Both the position numbers and the translations under genes were made by a program. The notes under the pieces were generated by a model. The model ran no database searches and was not told where the DNA came from. It saw only the letters and a program-made list of their open reading frames with translations. From JAJFFW01 sp039187035 (lineage in GTDB: Bacteria > Pseudomonadota > Alphaproteobacteria > Caulobacterales > Parvularculaceae), in assembly GCA_039187035.1 (NCBI GenBank), contig JBCCZS010000092.1, positions 1 through 11,527 on the forward strand: DNA of 11,527 bases, given 5' to 3'. Below, one piece after another: positions 6,064 to 11,527 of this stretch; within the stretch, counting starts at the first letter, position 1; each line of letters opens with the position of its first letter.

Positions 6064-7551
6064 ATGACCAAGTCCAAAAAAACGTTTCGACCCAAAGCGC
6101 GCAAACCGCGCGGCTTTAACGACCGCTTCGGCGCGGAATTGGCGGCGGAACGCGCCATGCTCTCGCGCATCACGGCCGTTTATGAGCGCTTCGGTTTCGA
6201 TCCGCTGGAAACGCCGGCCTTCGAGTACACCGACGTTCTGGGCAAGTTCTTGCCCGACGTCGATCGCCCGAACGCCGGCGTCTTTTCGCTCACCGATGAC
6301 GACGAGCAATGGATGAGCCTGCGCTACGATCTCACCGCGCCGCTCGCTCGCTACGTGGCCGAACACTACGACGCCCTGCCCAAACCCTTTCGGCGCTTCG
6401 CCGTCGGCCCGGTCTGGCGCAACGAAAAGCCCGGCCCCGGACGGTTTCGTCAGTTCACCCAATGCGACGCCGACGTCGTCGGCGCCCCGGCGCCGCACGC
6501 CGACGTCGAGGCGCTGATGATCCTCGCCGAAGCCGTCGAGGCCGCCGGCGTCGCGCGGGGCGATTATATCCTGCGGCTCAACGACCGCACCGTTTTGACG
6601 GGACTGCTCGAGACGGTCGGCGTCGACGAGGAACGCGACGCCGACAAGAAGCTCGGCATTTTGCGCGCGATGGACAAGCTCGATCGTCTGGGGACCGACG
6701 GCGTCGCAGCCCTCCTTGGCGAGGGCCGCAAAGACGAAAGCGGCGATTACACCGACGGCGCCAAACTTGACGACGTCTCGATCGCCCGGGTGATGGACTT
6801 TATGGCCGCCACAAAAGATACGAACGGCGCGACGTGCGACGCGCTCGCCGATCTCATCGGCGGCACGCAGGCCGGCGCGACCGGGGTTGAGACGCTTTCG
6901 CGGATGGCGGCGAGCCTGTCGGCGCTCGGCTACGATGAGACGATCGCCAAAATCGACCTTTCGGTGATCCGCGGCCTAGAGTACTACACCGGTCCCGTGT
7001 TCGAAGCGGAATTAATCGGCGCCCTGACGGACGCCAAGGGCCGGCCGGTGCGGATCGGGTCGGTCGCGTCAGGCGGGCGTTACGACGATCTCGTGAAACG
7101 CTTTAAGGGCGTCGCGGTCCCCGCCGTCGGCTTATCCGTCGGCGTCTCGCGACTTCTCGCTGCGCAAGAACTCTTATCGAACGCGCCGCCGCCGGACGGC
7201 CCGGTCGTCATCCTCGCCCTGGAGGATGAACGCATGGACGACTACCAGGCGATGGCGCGCGCCCTGCGCGCGGCCGGCGTCCGGGCCGAAGTCTATCTCG
7301 GCGGCTCGGGCATGCGCGCGCAAATGAAGTACGCCGACAAACGCGGCGCGCCCGTTGCCGTCATTCAGGGCGAGGACGAACGCGCGCGTGGCGAGATCAC
7401 CGTTAAAGACTTGAAGCTCGGCGCCGAACTCGCGCAGTCGATCGAAGACAACGCGGAATGGCGCGAGGGCCAGCCCGCGCAGATCGCCGTTGCGAAGGAC
7501 CGGCTCGTCGACGCCGTGCGCGACGTGCTAGCGCGCCGCCGCCCGAGTTGA
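6064..7551 (+). CDS. hisS: Histidyl-tRNA synthetase (alphaproteobacterial type)
   Basis: A 495-residue class II aminoacyl-tRNA synthetase that charges tRNA-His. Seen in order: KPRGFNDRFG (14-23) at the start of the catalytic core; SLRYDLTAPLARY (85-97); motif 2, RRFAVGPVWRNEKPGPGRFR (110-129), followed by QFTQCDADVVG (130-140); the HisRS-specific RGLEYYTG with the catalytic Arg (R303); SVASGGRYDDLV (333-344); and motif 3, VGLSVGVSRLL (355-365). The remaining C-terminal part (about 375-495) is the anticodon-binding domain. The motif 2 loop and length match the alphaproteobacterial form, some members of which pair with tRNA-His lacking the usual extra G-1. ATG at 6064 is preferred over an upstream in-frame TTG at 6025 because the conserved core begins only 14 residues in. 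No strong SD is visible. It lies 51 bases after bCerS and may be co-transcribed, but its role is housekeeping. Confidence 0.95.
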   Translation: MTKSKKTFRPKARKPRGFNDRFGAELAAERAMLSRITAVYERFGFDPLETPAFEYTDVLGKFLPDVDRPNAGVFSLTDDDEQWMSLRYDLTAPLARYVAEHYDALPKPFRRFAVGPVWRNEKPGPGRFRQFTQCDADVVGAPAPHADVEALMILAEAVEAAGVARGDYILRLNDRTVLTGLLETVGVDEERDADKKLGILRAMDKLDRLGTDGVAALLGEGRKDESGDYTDGAKLDDVSIARVMDFMAATKDTNGATCDALADLIGGTQAGATGVETLSRMAASLSALGYDETIAKIDLSVIRGLEYYTGPVFEAELIGALTDAKGRPVRIGSVASGGRYDDLVKRFKGVAVPAVGLSVGVSRLLAAQELLSNAPPPDGPVVILALEDERMDDYQAMARALRAAGVRAEVYLGGSGMRAQMKYADKRGAPVAVIQGEDERARGEITVKDLKLGAELAQSIEDNAEWREGQPAQIAVAKDRLVDAVRDVLARRRPS

Positions 7552-7669
7552 GTCCTGCCTGAGTCAAGTCTCGACGATTACCGGGTAAAACGCCGCCGAT
7601 GGGCGATCGCTAAACCGGCCGTGTCTTTTTGGGAGCGGGAGGCGGTCCCGCGAGGCGCAGCACGGGGCG
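7552..7669. other. Convergent intergenic region after hisS
   Basis: No gene is visible here. A short inverted repeat GCGGGA/TCCCGC (7635-7640 with 7646-7651) could form a hairpin, but neither strand has a T-run after it, so a dedicated hisS terminator cannot be shown. The strong hairpin just beyond (7677-7705) lies in the path of hisS readthrough as well. Confidence 0.5.
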
Positions 7670-7705
7670 AAAAAAAAGCTTCGCAAGACGGCGTCTTGCG
7701 AAGCT
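7670..7705 (-). terminator. Intrinsic terminator of the large surface-protein gene
   Basis: On the minus strand a perfect 13-bp stem (AGCTTCGCAAGAC at 7705-7693 pairing with GTCTTGCGAAGCT at 7689-7677, loop GCC) is followed by eight T residues (7677-7670). It begins 22 bases after the TAA stop at 7728-7730. This is a textbook Rho-independent terminator for the minus-strand gene. On the plus strand the A-run precedes the stem, so it would be at best a weak terminator for hisS. Confidence 0.93.
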
Positions 7706-7727
7706 GATTCATGGGTGTGCGGCGCCT

Positions 7728-10700
7728 TTAAAAGATAAAGGCTTCTTCAGGGCTCATGACGCCGCGGAAGAGGCGCTCGTTCTCGTCCATCGATTCGATC
7801 AACTCAGTTCGACCGCTGAGATCTTCATTCTCAACGAACGACTCGGCGTTGAAGCCGAAGTTCGACACGGCGGATAGGGCGTCGAAGCCGCCGACGTCGT
7901 TTCCGAGTTCGATTTCCGCGCCCATCGCATTGGCCGATCCGGTCACGAACTTTTCGAGGAGGTACTGCTCGACCGCGTCATGTTCGCTCGCGCTTAAGGC
8001 GCGGTCGTAGATCAGCACCGCGGCGACTTCCATCTCGGCAAAACCGCGACCGGCGATTTCGCCGCCGATGATCAGTTGGCTCGTCGCCGACGTGATGTCC
8101 GTCGCATAGGTTTGCGAGCCCGTGTCGATGATCGCATCGTTCAGGAAGTGCGTGATCTGACCGTCGTCGAGGATCGCCGACTGGACCAGCCACTCGTCGG
8201 CCCCGACATTATCGCCGTCGCTGACGCCCGAGATGATGTCGTTTCCGCCGCCCCAGCCCTGAACGGCGAGGAGTTCGCTGCCGGTGCTGACGACGCCGAA
8301 CGCTTCGTTCGGCAAGCCTTCCCCGTACGCGACCCCGGCAAAGACGCCGTTCTGATCGATATAATCGGCGACGATGAAGACCGTGCGATCCTGATTTCCG
8401 CCCGGCAGGGGCGAAAGGTTCTGCGCGCCGATGCGCACGAGCGCGTCGTCGACGCCGTCGAGCCGGATCGCGTCGATGCCGGTCGGCGTCGCGTCCTGGA
8501 CGAGGGTCGGCGAGCCGAGCACGGCGAGGTCGATGCCGATGCCCGATTTGTCGAGCCAGCCGTTAACCTGGTCGCCGACGCCGAGGGTCACGCGCGCGTC
8601 GGATTCCAACCACGCGACGAGACCGTTTTGGACCGGCACTTCGCCGGCCGGCGGGCCGCCGTCTAGAACGTCGATCGTCACGGCGCCGACGCTTATGCCG
8701 TCCACGCCGTCAGAAACGGTGTAGGCGAACGTTTCGGCCCCATTGAAGCCGGCGTCCGGCATGAAGCTGAAGCTGCCGTCGGTATCGATCGTCAGCATGC
8801 CGTCGCCGAGATCGATTTGCTGGCCGTCAGTGATGTTTTGGCCGTTGATCTGCGTCACCGTCAGCGCATCGTTGTCGGCGTCGAAATCGTTGGCGAGGAG
8901 GCCGAGCGCCGGCGAGACCGACAGAAGGCTGTCCTCCATCGTCTGATAGGCGTCGTTGGCCGCGACCGGAGGCGAGCCGCCGGCTTGCTGCGCGACGACG
9001 TCGATCAGCGCCACAGACGTGTCGTCCCCATGCAGATTGTCGGAAATCGTGTACGAGAACGCTTCGGCGCCTTGGAAGCCGCCGTTCGGCGTGTAGGTGA
9101 ACGAGCCGTTGACATTGATCGTCAACGAGCCGTTGTCGAGCTGCACGGTTTGCCCGTTGGTCACCGCCTGGTTGTCGATCCGGGTAACGACGATCGGATT
9201 GTTGTCGGGATCGCTGTCGTTCGCCAAGAGGCCGTTGCCGGCCGTCGTCGTCAGGGCTTGTCCGACGACCGTCGCGTAGCTGTCGAACGACGCGTTCGGC
9301 GGCGACCCGGCGGCGGTCGTGACCTCAATGAGGGCCGCGGTCGTATCCGTGCCGCCGTTTCCGTCGGCAATCGAATACGTAAACGCTTCAGCGCCCACAA
9401 AGCCGCCGGTCGGCGTGTAATCGAACGAGCCGTCCGCGCGGATCGTCAGCGCGCCGTTGTCGAGATTGACCGTCTGCCCGTTCGCGACCGCTTGGCCGTT
9501 GATCGCCGTGACCGTGAGCGTGTCGTTGTCGACGTCGTTGTCGTTGGCGAGGAGCCCTTGGGCCGCGCCGACCGACAACGTCCCGCCCGTCGTCTGCGTG
9601 TAGGCGTCGACGGTCGCCGTCGGGGCCGTGTTGTCCCCGCCGCCCGAGGTTTGCTCGAACGTAAGGGTGGCGGTGGCCGTGTCCGTCAAGGCGCCGTCCG
9701 AAACGGTGTAAGCGAAGGTCTGATCGCCCACAAAGCCGCCGTTCGGAACGAAGGTGAACGAACCGTCCGCGTTGATCGTCAACGACCCGTTGGCAAGCGC
9801 CACTGTTTGGCCGTTCGTGACGTTGACGCCGTTGATTTGCGTCACCGTGAGCGTGGCCGTGTCGGGGTCGGTGTCGTTGGCCAACAGCCCCGTTCCGACC
9901 GGGATCGTCAGCGTCGCGTCCTGCGGGCCGGTGTAGCCGTCATTCGCGGCCGTGGGCGGCGACCCGGCTGATGAGGCTTGCAGATATTTGTCCTGCAAAT
10001 AGCCCTCGACCTGCTGGCGTTCGCCTTCGCTCAACGCGCGGTTGTAGCCGAAGATCGCCGCGACGCTCAATTCCGATTCGCCGAGGTCGTTGATCTCGCC
10101 GCCGATGATGAGCCGCTCAATGTTCGTATTCCAGGAGCGATTGCCGCTGTCGATAGCGACGCCGTCGACATAATGCGTCCAGTCGCCGTTGTCTTCGACG
10201 ACGACCGATTGGACGACCCAGCCGGCGTCGGCGCCGTTGACGCCGGAGATCTCGTCGTTCCCGCGACCCCAGCCTTGGACCATGAAGTTGGCCTCGGCCG
10301 TCGGCGCGAACGAATTGGTCAGGCCGAACGCTTCGTTCGGCGCGCCGTTTCCGTAGACGACGCCCGACGAGACGTTATTGGTCTCGCCATAGTCGACCAC
10401 GAAGAAGAGCGAGCGCGCGCCGTCTCCGTCGGCCAGTCCCGAAATCGGGGAATTCGCCGTGTCTTCGCGCACGAGGAAGTCGCCGTCCCCGTCGAACACG
10501 ATCGCCGGACGGCCGCCGGGCGTCGCATTCGGCACGAGCCGCGGATCGCCGAAGCCGTCGAGGTTGTTGCCCGCGCCGGAACCGTCGAGCCAATTGACGA
10601 CGATGTCGCCGTTGAGCCCGATCTTGATGTCCGATTCCAGCTCGAGAACGAGGCCGTCCGTGACGCCCGGTCCCGTCGTTTCACCGACATTGATTTCGAT

Positions 10701-11527
10701 CGGCGCCGAGAGGGTCTGCCCGCCTTGATCGTCGAAGATCGTGACTTGCGCAAGGAAACTGCCGTCGGAGTCATAGGTGCGATTGACGACGACCGGGTCG
10801 CCGTTCGCCGGCAAGGAGCCCTGTTGCGTGGCGCCGTCGCCGAAGGCGAGTTCGAAGGTCAAGGGATCGCCGTCGGCGTCGCTGCCGTCGATCGTGAACG
10901 CGATCGGCTCGGCCGGATCCGGGAACGGGTTGTCGACGGTGAACGCTTCGACAACCGGCTGATTGTTCGGATTGCCCGAGGTCGCTGCAAGCGAGTTGGA
11001 GAACGCGGTCGACGTGCCGTCGGACGCTTCGATCGACGCTTCGAAGAACCCGGACGATTGGAAGTTCTTCGTGACGTTGATCGTATCGCCGCTTTGCGCG
11101 GTGCCCGATTGGCTGGTGCCGTCGCCGAAATTGATCACCCAGTCGATGCTGTCGCCTTCGGCGTCGCCGAACGTGGCGCTGTAGGTGAACTGCGAGGCCC
11201 CCGCAGCGCCCGAAACGTTTGCGTTCGTGATGGTCGGCGCCTCGTTCGGCGTGCCGTGGAAAATGCGCGAGACTTGGCCGCCGGCGACGTCGAAGTTGAT
11301 GTAGTACAACGCGTCGTCCTGCCCGACACCGAGATATACGATGTTGGGCGAGGAGCCGGGCAGGAATTCCGTCGGCTTAAACTCGATCCGACGAATAACT
11401 TCCGTACCGGTTGCATCGAGTTGCAAGGCGAACAATTCGTCGCGCGTGAAGTCGCCGCCGAAATAGACGCCGTCCCATTCCTCCGGGATCAGATCGCCGC
11501 GGTAAACCTCGCCGCCCGTGATCGACA
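7728..11527 (-). CDS. Large secreted mosaic protein: sugar-dehydrogenase-like propeller end, PKD, LamG and cadherin-like repeats (N-terminus outside window)
   Basis: The frame is open through the right edge; 1,265 codons are present and a TTG at 11435 (residue 1 below) is not the true start. The first segment, including EEWDGVYFGGDFTRDELFAL and DDALYYINF (41-49), resembles the last blades of a glucose/sorbosone-dehydrogenase-type beta-propeller. Then come PKD-like domains (about 64-154, with INFGDGTS; 155-252, with LAFGDGAT), a LamG/concanavalin-like domain (257-486), four cadherin-like repeats (492-924), a second LamG-like domain (935-1166) and a short acidic tail ending EEAFIF. No cysteine occurs in the visible part and Asp is abundant, as in Ca-binding secreted proteins. 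No RTX nonapeptides, sorting motif or transmembrane segment is seen; type I secretion is plausible but the signal is not proven. The likely role is surface adhesion or glycan binding, perhaps with a catalytic or binding propeller. Domain types are by resemblance only. Confidence 0.85.
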   Translation of the reverse strand, partial: SITGGEVYRGDLIPEEWDGVYFGGDFTRDELFALQLDATGTEVIRRIEFKPTEFLPGSSPNIVYLGVGQDDALYYINFDVAGGQVSRIFHGTPNEAPTITNANVSGAAGASQFTYSATFGDAEGDSIDWVINFGDGTSQSGTAQSGDTINVTKNFQSSGFFEASIEASDGTSTAFSNSLAATSGNPNNQPVVEAFTVDNPFPDPAEPIAFTIDGSDADGDPLTFELAFGDGATQQGSLPANGDPVVVNRTYDSDGSFLAQVTIFDDQGGQTLSAPIEINVGETTGPGVTDGLVLELESDIKIGLNGDIVVNWLDGSGAGNNLDGFGDPRLVPNATPGGRPAIVFDGDGDFLVREDTANSPISGLADGDGARSLFFVVDYGETNNVSSGVVYGNGAPNEAFGLTNSFAPTAEANFMVQGWGRGNDEISGVNGADAGWVVQSVVVEDNGDWTHYVDGVAIDSGNRSWNTNIERLIIGGEINDLGESELSVAAIFGYNRALSEGERQQVEGYLQDKYLQASSAGSPPTAANDGYTGPQDATLTIPVGTGLLANDTDPDTATLTVTQINGVNVTNGQTVALANGSLTINADGSFTFVPNGGFVGDQTFAYTVSDGALTDTATATLTFEQTSGGGDNTAPTATVDAYTQTTGGTLSVGAAQGLLANDNDVDNDTLTVTAINGQAVANGQTVNLDNGALTIRADGSFDYTPTGGFVGAEAFTYSIADGNGGTDTTAALIEVTTAAGSPPNASFDSYATVVGQALTTTAGNGLLANDSDPDNNPIVVTRIDNQAVTNGQTVQLDNGSLTINVNGSFTYTPNGGFQGAEAFSYTISDNLHGDDTSVALIDVVAQQAGGSPPVAANDAYQTMEDSLLSVSPALGLLANDFDADNDALTVTQINGQNITDGQQIDLGDGMLTIDTDGSFSFMPDAGFNGAETFAYTVSDGVDGISVGAVTIDVLDGGPPAGEVPVQNGLVAWLESDARVTLGVGDQVNGWLDKSGIGIDLAVLGSPTLVQDATPTGIDAIRLDGVDDALVRIGAQNLSPLPGGNQDRTVFIVADYIDQNGVFAGVAYGEGLPNEAFGVVSTGSELLAVQGWGGGNDIISGVSDGDNVGADEWLVQSAILDDGQITHFLNDAIIDTGSQTYATDITSATSQLIIGGEIAGRGFAEMEVAAVLIYDRALSASEHDAVEQYLLEKFVTGSANAMGAEIELGNDVGGFDALSAVSNFGFNAESFVENEDLSGRTELIESMDENERLFRGVMSPEEAFIF
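7938..8633 (-). repeat. LamG-like module, copy 2 (C-terminal), homologous to copy 1
   Basis: It encodes residues 935-1166 of the large protein. It shares with the copy at 9978-10667 the order NGLVAWLESD, VNGWLDKSG, DATPTG, LPNEAFG, VQGWGGGND, LIIGGEI and YDRALS (copy 1: DGLVLELESD, VNWLDGSG, NATPGG, APNEAFG, VQGWGRGND, LIIGGEI, YNRALS). Such modules are lectin-like beta-sandwiches often binding carbohydrate or calcium. Confidence 0.75.
8664..9962 (-). repeat. Four tandem cadherin-like (VCBS/Big_9-type) repeats, period 327-330 bases
   Basis: Units begin near residues 492, 602, 711 and 821 (spacing 110, 109 and 110 residues). Each has the pattern GLLANDxDxD...VTxIxxxxVxNGQxVxLxNGxLTI...GSFxFxPxxGFxGxxxFxYxxSD. 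The LANDxDxD box resembles the Ca-binding linker of cadherin-like bacterial repeats. The units are clearly diverged from each other, so this is an old array rather than a fresh amplification. Confidence 0.88.
9978..10667 (-). repeat. LamG-like module, copy 1 (N-terminal)
   Basis: It encodes residues 257-486 and sits between the second PKD-like domain and the first cadherin-like repeat. It is the partner of the copy at 7938-8633, so the cadherin-like array is flanked by two related lectin-like modules. The C-terminal parts of the two copies align best (LIIGGEI through the RALSxxE segment). Confidence 0.75.

Noticed and set aside
7635..7651. GCGGGA/TCCCGC hairpin as terminator for hisS
   Set aside because: Only 6 bp with no T-run on either strand.
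8664..9962. CRISPR or nucleotide satellite array
   Set aside because: The periodicity is 327-330 bases, in frame and diverged; it encodes protein repeats.
8817..9971. 384-codon plus-strand frame opposite the cadherin-like repeats
   Set aside because: Its internal repetition merely mirrors the repeats of the real minus-strand gene; Arg/Val-rich with no motif.

Overview
The window is GC-rich DNA, probably from an alphaproteobacterium of the Caulobacterales/Hyphomonadaceae kind. This rests on base composition, the alphaproteobacterial style of its histidyl-tRNA synthetase, and a gene set matching the ceramide (sphingolipid) pathway described in Caulobacter. The assignment is by recognition of motifs; no database search was possible.

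Region 1 (1-4072, + strand) is a tight operon: a fatty acyl-AMP/acyl-ACP ligase cut by the left edge (AasR-like), an NAD(P)-dependent extended-SDR reductase (CerR-like) overlapping it by 4 bases, a dedicated acyl carrier protein (AcpR-like), and serine palmitoyltransferase (Spt) starting 3 bases after the ACP stop. Region 2 (4073-6012, + strand) has a 210-base structured intergenic stretch, a small exported DUF2141 protein, and a GNAT-fold bacterial ceramide synthase (bCerS). In outline, AasR loads a fatty acid on AcpR, Spt condenses it with serine to 3-oxo-sphinganine, bCerS N-acylates this, and CerR reduces the 3-oxo group. All five structural genes are in one 6-kb stretch.

The most striking observation is an in-frame amber codon (TAG, 4966-4968) in bCerS, exactly where the family carries a conserved Trp (the N-W-V-x-P-L motif). 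The downstream frame is otherwise intact for 347 codons. This could be a natural null allele, a sequencing error, or readthrough.

Region 3 (6064-7551, + strand) is hisS. Region 4 (7670-11527, - strand, convergent with hisS) is the C-terminal 1,265 codons of a very large, cysteine-free, probably secreted mosaic protein: the end of a sugar-dehydrogenase-like beta-propeller, two PKD-like domains, a LamG-like domain, four cadherin-like repeats of about 110 residues, and a second LamG-like domain homologous to the first. It ends at a near-textbook intrinsic terminator with a perfect 13-bp stem. No tRNA, rRNA, CRISPR array, insertion sequence or phage gene was seen.
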